64,000 nt of DNA from Mimachlamys varia. Taxonomy: Eukaryota; Mollusca; Bivalvia; Pectinida; Pectinidae. The translations under genes and the position numbers were made by a program. The stretch spans positions 24,464,792 to 24,528,791 of the forward strand of contig OX392532.1 of assembly GCA_947623455.1 (NCBI GenBank), written 5' to 3'. This document shows, piece by piece, positions 50,501 to 61,488 of the stretch (positions within the stretch are counted from its first letter, which is position 1; each line of letters starts with the position of its first letter). The notes under the pieces were generated by a model that searched no databases, was not told the DNA's origin, and saw only the letters and a list, made by a program, of their open reading frames with translations.

Positions 50501-53500
50501 ACAAAATGCACGTATCAAGTTATTTCGTTGGTTTCATTTTTCAATTAAAAAAATCAATAGTACCCTGTCGTCTGTAGACTTCTTCAAAGTGGTCAATTGT
50601 ACCGTTTCGCTGTCGCGCAATTATCATAATGCACATTACACGATAAGCTTCTACTTTCACCATGACATAGCCTAAGGGTGCAAATAATGTGATATTCTTA
50701 TGTCACGGACAAGTGAACAATATGTTGACAGTTGACGTTTCGAAAATATACTGTTAACCATGTTTCCTTTCGCGTGCTATTTATTTTCGCGAATTTTGCG
50801 ATGAAAACAATCTTGCATAAGTTATTCGCCGCAAATGATGACGGGGATGACTCATTTTATAAGTTTAAGTGTACTTATAAGTATAATCTGCGTCATGATA
50901 GTCGGTACTTAGACGCAAAGAGACTTGCTTTACAGAATACATATGTATGTAAAAAACGCCACAATTTTTAATTTTTGCAGAGTTTATCTTGGAGGAAGAC
51001 ATATAATGTAGATACAATCCTAGAGGATTTTGAATCTCCAGATGTCGTGAAGAAGTATTTCACTGGCGGGACCAGTGGCTTTGACAAGGAAGGCTGTCCT
51101 ATATGGGTGGACCCGTTAGGTAGATTGGATTTTAAAGGTGCGTATATTATAACGTAATTTAATTGTTCACTATCAGCACAATTTTATATCATAATATCCC
51201 TTTGGTTTTTAAGAATTTGATTCACCAAAAATATAAATTTAACCCATGCATGGATATTTCAAGTTAACATCACTATCTTTTCAACATATGCTATCCCAGA
51301 GTATTTCCTCCCTCGTTTTGAGTCCAGACAGCTGCCAAATGCCAGTTTGTTTTAATAAACCTAGAACATTGATAAGCTTTCTTTACTTAAACAATCAGGG
51401 TAAAGATATATGGTAGTTCAATGTCCTCGTGTATTGTGTAGCCATCTAGTAGGTATGATGACTTTAACGAAGCTGCATAAAACCAAAACATACAAGCTTA
51501 TATGTTAACACGTAGACAATTGATTGGTTGATCAAAAGTAAACGGCATGATGAAATATTTTTATAGCTGGGCTGAGAAAGACTTTGAGATCATTAGAAAA
51601 GAACGATTGTTTTCGCAAAGTATCAAGAATATTGCCGATCTGCAACTGATTTGCCGACGACGTTATCTGATTATCGATGCATGTGCATGATTTTACCATT
51701 TGATATTTCAGGGCTATGTGCATGTGCGAGAAAAATAGATTTGATAAAACATAAAGTTTATCGGCTAGAATTATACACCAACATCATGAAGGAACAATCC
51801 AAAAAGGTATGTGAGTGAGGGGTGAACTAACACATTGACCAATAAGAAGTGAAGGAATATATTTCATATACCTCACTTCCTAAAATGTTGTGACTGATAA
51901 ATGCTTGCTCCAAACATGGCATGATCCAGGATTAGGTGAGATAACAGCCTAATTTCGGCTACTACTTTTTCCTTTAAAATCACGAAAAACAATCATAGAA
52001 TAACGAAGTGTTAAAAACCATAACCCGAACTAAAAATCGATTAAATTAGGGGCGACAAAGGAGGGATTTATACGGAAACCCTTAATGCTGAAGTTCTCAC
52101 TTTTAGGGCGTGGCATTTACTCGGATCTGACCTAGATTTACATGCCAGGGGTTGTCGATGAATCAGAAGACGCTTACTCTTCTGGAACACATGGTGTTAT
52201 TATCTTGAACTTTCGCTGCGTTAATCTTCCCTTTGTTCAAATCCCTACCTAGCGTAATCAATTTTGAGTTCGAAGTATGGTTTTGTTGACGCTTTGGTAT
52301 TCTCTGATCTTTTTACACATGTACCAGCAAGGCTGTATATCTCATTCTCATCTTTAAAGTGTCGGCTTTTCTGACTTTTGAGTGCTACATTACAGGGCTA
52401 ATGGCATCGGTAAAACAATCAGATTTGTTACGTCATAAGTTGTCTGACCTTGAACGATTCTCGAAGGTCATGGCGTGCCAATCACACAAGGTGAGACATA
52501 TTATATGCCGGTTTACTTTGTACAAATATGCTTTTGCATTGGAATATACTCATTGTAGAATGTTATGATATCATGAACATTATACTACTGCACTTAGCCA
52601 AATATCTGGCCTGATAAAAGTATAATATACAGTTATTGTGTTTTCCAACGCCTGCCGAGCTGCTTTTGAGTGTATTTACCCATTATTTTCTCAACAAAGA
52701 TAATTTTGTTTGGATATCATGCTGAGTGCATGGTAAAGTCCCTTGTGCGGAGCCTAACGACTGAACCAGGCTGCGTGTACACGAGAGGCTTAGTATGTAA
52801 GCCCTTTATCTTACTCTGTGTATTCTACTCTTACAACATTGAATGACAAGTTCATCTTCTGACTCAATTGTAGCATCTTATATGTATATGTATTCGTCGT
52901 TCATCTTGGCAATGTATCTCTTTGCAAATGCACAACACTTCTTTAAACTAGCTTTTAAATTTAGTTGTGTTATTCACGTGACATCTGCACGATTTCCGTA
53001 TTGAAATTGTCACGAGATCATGATTTGTTTTGCTGATACATATCTCAACAGGAAATGCATCCCCGATTTACTTATACAAATCAGAGTTCATGCTTATTGA
53101 ACACTCGAACGTTCTTTGTCGCAAGTCCATCTAGATTGAATAATGATGTTATGCTGGGAGTAATTGTGAATCTGTACACAGACCTAAGAACTAAGCTGCA
53201 TGCATATACAATTTGTACTCAAATGGATATGTTTTCTTGAAATAGTTATGTCGGTCAGTATATGTTTGAATCGAATGTCATAATTGTCGAGTCTGCCAAT
53301 TAAGAGACCTAATCGTAATCAAAATACCTATCACTAATTCGTTCCGTACTGCTATGAAATGTATCCGTATGTTTTTTATTCTGTACAATTTGCGTAACTT
53401 TAGTTATTAGTTTTATGCAAAATATATTAGCAAATTCACGACAAACTAGCAGTATTAAAATGGAACTTACATAGATTTACAACTTTCTAATGTCCACATG

Positions 53501-56500
53501 AATATTGTTTGGAAAAAGCATTGCGATATACACAGGCAATATGTCTTTATGTGAAATGTGAAAAATTCACTTTTTCTCCATATTTCACGTGAATTTCACG
53601 AGAAAAAACATTGGCTATGTATGTCGTAATATTGCTGGAGTTAAGAAAGTATTAAGACATATTCCATTTCTAACCATTCAGACAAATGCAAACAATTTCA
53701 AAACCAGAAGTCCAAAAGAAATTAGAACTATTCTTGATGTGTTGCTATACATTCCAATACCGTACATGTGTATCATATTTTACAGCTGGGGAAAGTGATT
53801 GACAAGGAGACTATAATATATGACATGGAGAAGGTTGGAATGAGGCACCTTTGGAAACCCGGAATCGACACATTTAATCAGTTCGTCACACTCGTCGAGG
53901 ACAACTACCCCGAAAGACTCAAGTTTATTTTCATCATCAACGGTAACACTGCAAATCTAGAAACAAAAAACACTGAAAATGTTCTCCTGGAAATTAAATA
54001 AGACAATAAAAATGTCCGAGCATACCGCAGCGTCAACTAAACCAATATCCTTATACCATGGTTTTATGGTCGCCATCTTTATCTCATTGAAAAACATTAT
54101 GTCTCTCTATGTAATATGACGATGTACGTTTTTGTGTATGCTTATTAGTATGCTTACTTGTTCTGATTGACAATGCCTCGGTTCTTATTTCGAGGACTTG
54201 GTGTTTATTTGGATGTGGCCCAGATTTACATGGTGTGTGGTCGTCGATGAAGCAGAAGACACTACTCTTCCGCAACACCTGGTCTTATTCTCATGTACTT
54301 TTACAGGGATCTCCATGTAAATGTTTCCATTTTTCCATATTTTGCCCCTAGTTTAATCGATTTTGAGCTCGGATTATGATTTTGTTAATGCTGCGGTATT
54401 CTCTAACACAATTTCGTCATATAGCCAGGAGGCGACGGTATGCCCATGTTAATCCTGAGACGATAGTGCGGAACTGATGCCGATATATATGATGGGCGAC
54501 AATTGATGTCTATCGTATATATTGAAACGCTTTCCTTTCCTGGCCAACTACTTTTGTGGGTGTCCGTAGTGATTTTCTTAGTGTTTTTTTTCAAATTTAT
54601 AGTTAGTTCTATGTTTTAATTTGATTGCGTTAATAAAATTTAATATTTTTTCTTGTTGAATTATTTGATTTCTGGATGTGTTTGAAAATTTAATTGATAT
54701 TAAAAGTGTAGTATCTGAACAATAAATGTTAATGTTGCTACATCACACATTGTCTCAACAGCTCCGAAGATTTTCCCGGTGATCTGGAAACTAGTACGAC
54801 CGTTTGTGGCTGAGGGAACGAGAAAGAAAATTAAAGTATTTGGTACAAGTAAGTTAATATTTAATTTTCGTTTTATTTGAAATTAATCGGTACAAATCCA
54901 CTGTTATTTTGATTATAAACATTTATTTGAAATACATTGTATTTCTCGCAAACATGGAAATATGTCATTAGAACGAATTCTCTCTACATCGCTGTCTTTG
55001 TTCCCCAAGGTAACTACGCAGACACCCTACTCAAATACATTGACGCTGACCAATTGCCAGCTGCCTACGGGGGTACTCTAGTGGACAAACACGGGGATCC
55101 CAGATGTGGTGAAATGGTAGGTCTTAAGAAGGGAAGGCCACATTATAGATATAAATCGCTAATTACAATATTATATGATAGTAATTGTCTTTACTAGTAA
55201 CAGCAATCTTAACAATTAACTACGAGCCAAATCCCTGATAATTACAAAATGCGTTGAGAAGTATCAACGTAAAATGTAATAAAGCAATTTTATTACAAAT
55301 TGCGTTGTTTTTAATTATTGCGGAGTGACACCGCTCTTTTTCACATCATGGTTCGTCAGATAGACCAATGTGTGATCTCCTGCATTGTTGGGTTTTCTTT
55401 TGTGTTTTATGGTAAGGCACATCAAATAGGTCAAAATTGGCTACAGACCCCCACGCAATGCTTAGAATCAATGTACGTGTATCTTTCTTTCTTTACACGT
55501 TCCTATCGTCTAATGTCTCCTCAGGCACCCCCCTAAAGCAAGGACAGGAAACAATCAACAGTAACAAAGAGGTTGATAAGTTGATGTCCTTGTACTCGCC
55601 TGGGGGTAAAAGATACAATTCTTACGCCCTTCCTGCAGATGATGATTTATAAGCATTTGAAATGTAGGACTGTAATGTTCTTTATTTATACCAGATTGTC
55701 CAAGGTGGAGATGTACCTAAAGAACTATATGCCAATGCTAACGGCCTGGAAAGGGACAAGTTTACCTCGGTAACCGTTAGCAGTAAACAGCTTCTGGACC
55801 TGGAGTATAACGTCACCATTCCGGAAAGTGTGCTTAGGTAGGGGAAGGGATACCTGAAATGGAGTGATAGTATACCGTAAATTAAATCATCTAAATGTTT
55901 ATATCTTTCCAACGTAACGATGCAATAATTACTTACTGTTTACTTACTGTACTGCAACACCCGATAGTCTCCCGGACTAGTGACATTGCCTTGATGTATT
56001 TTCACTCTCCCGGATAATTGCTCTACATTGTCGCAATAAAAAAACTACAGTGTCGCAATAATAGTACTGCAGTGCTAATGAGTGCTAACGTTAATTGTTT
56101 AATATACCGGAGTATGCGACATTAAATAAACATTCTTGTAACAATAAATCAGACCGGGTCCTTTGAGGGGAAGTTCGTTTTTGCTTAGTTTGGGGATAGA
56201 AGTAAAAAATGTTTCCTGGAATATTGCGTCCAACGAAAATATCACAAACGAAACATGTTGACGAAAGTGGGGCTTTTGTATGTTGTAGTTGGCAATTCTT
56301 CACAGAAGGATATGACGTTGGTTTTGCCGTGTACAAACGGATAGAGGACGGATTACAGAAGGGAACCATGGAGGAGATTGTAAAACCGGAGAGGGTTACC
56401 AGCCATATATATCCGGGCGACGGTAGTGTCGTGTGTAAAACTGTCGGCACTTGTAAGTTATTAGGGGTTTCGATTTCATTGCGGATTTTAACTCCAGTTC

Positions 56501-57310
56501 AAAACCGGGGCAATTTTCTTACTGATTTCTGCCATGATAATTCCTGTTGAGTTCAACATTCATATAACCTTTTTGACTTTTTCGCCGAAAATTCAGGTTA
56601 AGGTTTTGGGGTTAGTTTCTTTAAAAGCTAGTCGAGGATTTTGGCAATGACAGTTCTTACTGGATTCAACATGCATTGAATGGCGTCAAATTCGAAATTT
56701 CGCCAAGTTGTCATTTTGTTACTTCCCTTTATTATACGAAAGCTGTATGAGGGGAATAACTCATCTCTGCTCGCATTCCTCCCCACCGCATGTATAGCCT
56801 TGTATACGTCTTGGTTCGCTCTGATTTTATCAACATCTTTGCCGTTCTTTGTGTTGTTATTACAACAAAGCGTAGCTGTCTTTGTTGTTGTTGGAGCTCG
56901 ACGTAAAACATATTTTATTTAAAATTTTACTTTGGGGGATAATTGAATATTTTCATACCTGATTTTTCGAGAAACACCATGCTATTTTCAATTCTGTGTT
57001 CATTTTTAAAGTTCAACAGAACAAATTATTGATTATTTTGAACAAAATAGTATTTATTCATCAGACTTTTGAAACCATGATACACCTTATGTGAAGGTTA
57101 GTAGATGTATGCACGTCTCTGGAAACTATGCCTGTATAACAAAGGGGCATAACTCTGTTTCTTCATTTTCTTTTTTTATAATTTACAGACGTGGTACGAT
57201 TTGACAACACGTACAGTTGGACTCGTAGTAAGAAGATCTTGTACTCGGTTGACGTCATGGCACCAGATAGTATGGACGGCTTCAGTAACGTGGACATATT
57301 CACTAATTAA
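47393..57310 (+). CDS. SEC14L2: SEC14-like protein (gene B), tandem paralogue with duplicated exon 5
   Basis: Second SEC14-like lipid-binding protein, downstream of and parallel to gene A. Coding exons: 47393-47509, 50000-50069, 50401-50444, 50981-51137, then either 51712-51806 (5a) or 52396-52490 (5b), 53786-53942, 54762-54848, 55010-55116, 55695-55837, 56289-56452, 57189-57310. With one exon 5 the total is 1263 nt (420 aa plus TAA). Exons 2, 3, 4, 5, 6, 7 and 8 have exactly the lengths of their gene A counterparts, and all phases agree. CRAL-TRIO_N covers about residues 33-80, CRAL-TRIO about 95-265 (GFDKEGCPIWVD, DADQLPAAYGGT) and GOLD about 285-405 (WQFFTEGYDVGFAVYKR, RFDNTYSWTRSKKI). The amino terminus is 21 residues longer than in gene A and unrelated to it, though it ends in a similar TTEQQSTL stretch. 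Exact paralogue or orthologue class cannot be settled without a tree. Confidence 0.93.
48323..48521 (+). repeat. Left arm of a ~200-bp inverted repeat in gene B intron 1
   Basis: From ACAGATGCTTTTTTGAAGAT through a purine-rich GAGAGACAGACAGACGAAGA tract to CAGATTATAAAGGGTCGATA. The reverse complement lies at 49483-49702, about 960 bp away. Confidence 0.8.
49483..49702 (-). repeat. Right arm of the same inverted repeat
   Basis: Contains ATATCGAACCGCTTATAATC, a pyrimidine-rich tract with a (GT)n insertion (about 49627-49645) and CATCTTCATCTTCGCATCTG. The (GT)n and small indels account for its greater length. Confidence 0.8.
51712..51806 (+). CDS. SEC14L2: Gene B alternative exon 5a
   Basis: A 95-bp exon bounded by an acceptor (TTGATATTTCAG) and a donor (AAG then GTATGT). 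It enters in phase 1 and leaves in phase 0. It encodes 32 residues starting GLCACARKIDLIKHK and ending KEQSKK, and lies at residues 130-161 of gene B, inside CRAL-TRIO. It aligns without gaps to exon 5b (13 of 32 identical by eye) and to gene A exon 5. It is the more diverged of the two, with Cys at positions 3 and 5. Confidence 0.8.
51985..52320 (+). repeat. ~400-bp dispersed repeat, copy 3, between exons 5a and 5b
   Basis: A right-hand half on the + strand (about 52130-52320) faces an inverted, shorter piece (about 51985-52090, which holds AAAAATCGATTAAATTAGGG on the + strand). The two pieces are partly complementary and could pair in pre-mRNA. They fill most of the 589-bp intron between the alternative exons. 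Confidence 0.65.
52396..52490 (+). CDS. SEC14L2: Gene B alternative exon 5b
   Basis: A 95-bp exon with acceptor GCTACATTACAG and donor AAG then GTGAGA, entering in phase 1 and leaving in phase 0. It encodes 32 residues starting GLMASVKQSDLLRHK and ending MACQSHK. It keeps the S-x-K-x-x-D-L-L pattern seen in gene A and vertebrate SEC14L proteins, so it is probably the ancestral version. Joining 5a to 5b would read GGC TAA, an immediate stop. Confidence 0.85.
54005..54402 (+). repeat. ~400-bp dispersed repeat, copy 4 (near full length)
   Basis: Located in gene B intron 6. Its two ends are inverted relative to each other over about 30 bp: left GCATACCGCAGCGTCAACTA, right the reverse complement of GAATACCGCAGCATTAACAA. 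A terminal-inverted-repeat, MITE-type element is therefore likely. Confidence 0.7.
55525..55652 (+). other. Possible cryptic or alternative terminal exon in gene B intron 8
   Basis: After a good acceptor (ATGTCTCCTCAG) one frame stays open for 41 codons (TPLKQGQETINSNKEVDKLM and so on to PADDDL) and ends at TAA, with coding-like composition. The frame fits phase-1 entry, whereas exon 8 ends in phase 0. It would therefore need splicing from exon 7 and would remove the GOLD domain. No poly(A) signal was seen before exon 9. Confidence 0.25.
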
Positions 57311-57935
57311 CTGTGATTTCTGAAAAGTTGATAAACTACACACGAACAGTTTCACATCAGACATTTTGTTATATTGTTACTATGGAATCTCACTGTAAAG
57401 AATACTGTGATCTTGGACGTTTTCGCCTATCTCGTCCTGATGAGAGGTGATTCATAATTAAAGCGAAAACCATTAGATCACTAACAGTTAATAATAGTTA
57501 CCTGTAAAGGCCGAACTCATCACTTGGCAAACATACATTTTATCGGCGAAGAGCGAACATTTGAGTAACGAGAAAGCGAAGCTTCCATACAAAGGCAAAA
57601 AAACCTTTCCGTTTTTTAAAATCATGTCCAGCCCACTGTTTCCTTGGATTTCCTTCATGGTGACCCATTTTGACGTAAAAACTGTCAAATGGACTGGCTT
57701 TGAAGATGTGTGTTCGTGTGTTTCAGCCAAGAGATTTAATATCTATTTCATTCCCTCATCTTCGTCATGACATGGATGTTTAAGATTTGAAGACTATCAG
57801 CGTCGATTGTCTTAGTAAAAGTTTGTGGTATGCATCATTGATGTCTATGGAATGCTAAAGCTGCCTTAAGGTGAAGTATGACAGCAACGTCTTCGCAATG
57901 TTATTGCATCATGTCGACATGTTATTGATTTATAA

Positions 57936-58218
57936 CATGTCGCCATGTTTTAGCATCATGTTGCCATGCTATAGCATCATGTTGCCATGTTATAGCATCA
58001 TGTCGCCATGTTATAGCATCATGTTGCCATGTTACAGCATCATTCCGCCATGTTATACCATCATGTTGCCATGTTATACCAGCATGTTGCCATGTTATAG
58101 CATCATGTTGCCGTGTTATAGCATCATGTCGCCATGTTATAGCATCATGTCGCCATGTTATAGCATCATGTCGCCACGATATCGAATCACGTCGCCATGT
58201 TATACCATCACGACGGCA
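57936..58218 (+). repeat. 21-bp minisatellite in the 3' region of gene B
   Basis: About 13-14 imperfect copies of a 21-bp unit close to CATCATGTTGCCATGTTATA plus G. Because 21 is a multiple of three, one frame stays open across the array and would encode seven-residue repeats such as CYSIMLP. The array lies about 630 bp after the gene B stop, so it is more likely 3' UTR or flank than a separate gene. Confidence 0.85.
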
Positions 58219-58549
58219 CGTTGTAACAGATATTAAGACGTTTGCTTTTAAGACTGCTCGGAAGTCTTAAGACTGCTATGGCGTTAAATATATGTCTGTA
58301 AGATATGTGGATAACTGAGCTGACCATGACATCATGTTTTTGTTTAGCAGCATAATTCATGCTTTATTTTACTTTCATACAATTGAATTTTTATATTTGC
58401 TTTCGTAGGATTGCATTGAATTTTGTATTTATTCAAGATAAAATTTCGAAATTTTCTTGTGTGTATCTTTACTTGTTCAAGACTCTGTGTAACATGTTAA
58501 TTACACCTTTTTATATGAAATATACACTGTATGGACTTATTACATAAAT

Positions 58550-58555
58550 AATAAA
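58550..58555 (+). terminator. Probable polyadenylation signal of gene B
   Basis: AATAAA lies about 1.24 kb after the gene B stop. If used, the 3' UTR would include the 21-bp minisatellite at 57936-58218. Gene A has no such tract in its shorter putative 3' UTR. Confidence 0.4.
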
Positions 58556-58559
58556 CAAA

Positions 58560-59329
58560 ACCAAGACACATGTTATTGAATTCATCTTTAACTACTACAT
58601 TGAATGGAAATTACAATCGAAAATAAGTATATTAAACATTAAAGTTTGACACACTCACAGGCGTGTACTACGGACAGGGCAATAATTCTAAAGGAAAACA
58701 AATGACTAACGGAAACAGAATCAGGGAACAAGGACAGCATGCCTACACGTGCTAATAAGAACATGTAATATAGATAGAGATCAATTAATAATTAAGGTTG
58801 TATATAAACTCTTACTAACAACAAACTTTCCATCCTTACCGAGACCTTTCGATGGCCACTGTCCATCTTGGTCACTCTAGTGGTGGACGCTAGGTGGCGT
58901 GGTTACGTCACTCAAAGGAATGACGTGACCACGCACGATGGGGGGTGGAGGGGGGAGGGGGGCATATGATACATTTCTATAGAGCGTGCATTTTAATGTG
59001 ATTTCCTGCATGAAATATGAAGAGTGGCACCGGGGATAGATAACATAGATAGTCAGATAGGAGGAGGTTTGCATACAGATGAACGATATTATTATTATCA
59101 TTTGCTTAACGGCCCATCAACACAGGAAATGTTACTCGGGATTCGATTTAAACATATTTATTGCTTTTAATAGCAATGGGATTGGGCACAAGTTTTACAA
59201 CTTATACTAAGCCCTTTCCCTACAATAAAACATTTATATATTTACAAAGTTCTAGATGGCTTATTTACTAAAATACATTATCTCACAGTACATACAGTCA
59301 CACGTGCAAACACATCATGAGAGAGAGAT
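58560..59329. other. Intergenic
   Basis: No gene recognised. It contains a short palindrome (GCGTGGTTACGTCA...TGACGTGACCACGC, 58896-58934) and a G-rich run, GATGGGGGGTGGAGGGGGGA, beginning at 58938. Confidence 0.5.
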
Positions 59330-59381
59330 CAAGGGGAAATGAGAGAGAGAGGGGGGGAGAGAGGGAGAGAGAGAGAGATCA
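59330..59381 (+). repeat. GA-rich microsatellite
   Basis: GAGAGAGAG-type low-complexity tract with short G runs, about 50 bp. Confidence 0.9.
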
Positions 59382-59559
59382 TCTAATTGAGTAACAATTT
59401 ATATATATATAATGTGAATAATCTTTTCCGGCACCGACGACAAAAGTTAACATTGGAACTATTTGATACTCTCAGCTTATTCGGAAAAAAAAACAGGTAT
59501 AAATCAACACTGAAAATAAAGAAACGAAAAGACCACTGTTAACATTAATATTGAAACGG

Positions 59560-59675
59560 TACACTGGTCTTTTTCAAAAGTCTCTGTGTAAATGTTTCCT
59601 TTGCTCATAACTTTGCCCCTAGTTTAATTGATTTTGAGTTATGGTTTAGTTGACAGTTCGGTATTTTCTTAATAT
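59560..59675 (+). repeat. ~400-bp dispersed repeat, copy 5 (fragment)
   Basis: Right end only, containing TTTGCCCCTAGTTTAATTGA and ending at TCGGTATTTTCTTA. Confidence 0.6.
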
Positions 59676-59757
59676 TTAAAAATTGGCTATGATGAATTAT
59701 ATTATTTAAAACTGGAATAATTAACAGCCTTTAAATAATTCTAAATTGTACAGACAC

Positions 59758-60093
59758 TTAATATTGTTTCGAACAGAGATTTGATGCATGTTTTGTTTCG
59801 GAAGATTTGTTTCTGGACAGCTGAATGTCAATACACTCCAACAAGAAGTGTTTACTGTAAATCGTTCTTGGCATCCTATGTATTGAGTTTGGTCCGTATG
59901 CACGGCAGCTTATCCAATACACCAAAGCGTCGGATACGTACATAATTGTGAGATCCTTTGAATATTCTGATCCGTCTACAACGTTACAAAATTTGATTTC
60001 AGTGGCGTAGCAATCATATATGCGCGTATGCACAAGCATACACTCTAATTCGCCCTTCATACTTGACTTGCATCTTGATTCCTTGGGGAACAT
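59758..60093 (-). CDS. Cysteine-rich hypothetical ORF, single exon or fragment
   Basis: 111 open codons with balanced composition and seven cysteines, beginning MFPKESRCKSSMKGELECML. Residues about 74-90 (HRMPRTIYSKHFLLECID) weakly resemble the R-x-P-x-x-I...C stretch of IL-17-type cystine-knot cytokines, which are numerous in bivalves. The rest does not clearly fit, and no signal peptide or downstream cysteine pair is visible. It could be an exon of a larger gene, a decayed copy, or chance. Confidence 0.3.
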   Translation of the reverse strand: MFPKESRCKSSMKGELECMLVHTRIYDCYATEIKFCNVVDGSEYSKDLTIMYVSDALVYWISCRAYGPNSIHRMPRTIYSKHFLLECIDIQLSRNKSSETKHASNLCSKQY

Positions 60094-60770
60094 AGGACCG
60101 CAACAACATATAATTTACATGTTCTATGTGGCTGTCATGACAATAAACTAAATTTTTGCAAGAATTTTTTTATCATTAAAAATCATTTTATTTTAATTTG
60201 TTACTTCAAATTCAAAGAAACAAGGTGAAATTTCTTTCTCGTTGGTGCAATAGATTATATATTAAATCAGGGGTCTTCCTATCAAAAGCATTCACTTTCA
60301 AATATAATTCCTACGCCACTGGATTTCATAATCAAATATTGTTGATAGAATGCAGTAATTAACAAGATCAATACAAAACATTGTAAACATTACTTTATTT
60401 CATGTGAATGCAAGATTGTGATCATAGATATCTCCCATTTTGGCTTTTATTCAGCAGAGAGCCGGGGTAAAGGGTAAGGATGCTGGCTGAGGGTAATTTC
60501 GCCATCTATAGCATATCTCTAAGAACGTGATATCTTGACCGGGTAAATATCAACATGGCACGTTCATTCTCTTCAGTGCTGATAAGGTGACACAAATGTA
60601 TTTATACACAACGAACGTCACTTGAAGTAGTGATGCAGTGGAATGCAGTAACAGATGAGTCATCCAAAGGTATATGCCGACGGGTCCCGATTGCAATGAA
60701 CGCCAGATGTATATTTGTGATCGTTACCCGCCCGCACACCTCTAGTCGTTGTTGTGCACGTTGTGAACGG

Positions 60771-60842
60771 TCCGATGTGGTCTAGTGGTTAGGATTTCTG
60801 GTTTTCACCCAGACGGCCCGGGTTCAATTCCCGGCATCGGAA
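60771..60842 (+). tRNA. trnE-UUC: tRNA-Glu (UUC), copy 1
   Basis: A 72-nt cloverleaf with acceptor arms TCCGATG and CATCGGA and discriminator A. The D arm contains GTCTAGTGGTTAGGA. The anticodon stem TCTGG/CCAGA closes loop TTTTCAC with anticodon TTC. The T arm is CCGGGTTCAATTCCCGG. A T-rich stretch follows within 10 nt and fits Pol III termination. Copies 2 and 3 are identical over all 72 nt. Confidence 0.97.
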
Positions 60843-61286
60843 ATTCTTTTTTTCATCTTTTTTTTTGTACATATAACTTCTTCATTCCATACTAGTATAC
60901 AGGATTAATTTTGTTCGGGAAGGCCACTTCATTTGTACAACATTTTATTATCCACAAAATAATTAACGCATTATGGACGAGTATGTTAAATCGCATTCGG
61001 AAATCATTTTAATCTTCTTTTTTAATTTTTGTTTCTTTATACTTAATGTATTTTGTTTGGAAAAGGCCACCCCATTACTATAACATTCAATTATCCATAA
61101 AATAATTAACGCTTTGAGGGCTATAATGTTAAATCACTGTTTAATTGTTTTGAAAACAATGACATTTCTACCCGGATCCCATGACAATACTTCTCTCGTC
61201 TGCCTTTTCGGTAATTTTATACCTAATAGACATCAATCTTCAGCCCATCAGACGCTTGCTATAATACTGTCAACCTGTATGTAAGG

Positions 61287-61358
61287 TCCGATGTGGTCTA
61301 GTGGTTAGGATTTCTGGTTTTCACCCAGACGGCCCGGGTTCAATTCCCGGCATCGGAA
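61287..61358 (+). tRNA. trnE-UUC: tRNA-Glu (UUC), copy 2
   Basis: Identical in sequence to the copy at 60771, with the same arms and anticodon TTC. Flanks are related too: a TTTTGTACAT stretch lies downstream of each copy, so a larger segment was duplicated. It is followed by a T-run suitable for Pol III termination. Confidence 0.97.
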
Positions 61359-61488
61359 TTTGTTTTTTATTTTATTTTTTTATTATTTTTTTGTACATAC
61401 AACTTCTTACTTTTATACTAGTTTACATGATTTATTTTGTTTGAGATATATACAATAGTCATTGTTTTATTATTTTGGGGATGTCGAG

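Noticed and set aside
57871..58236. 121-codon plus-strand frame of CYSIMLP heptads
   Set aside because: Explained by the 21-bp minisatellite in the gene B 3' region; kept only as a finding about the repeat.
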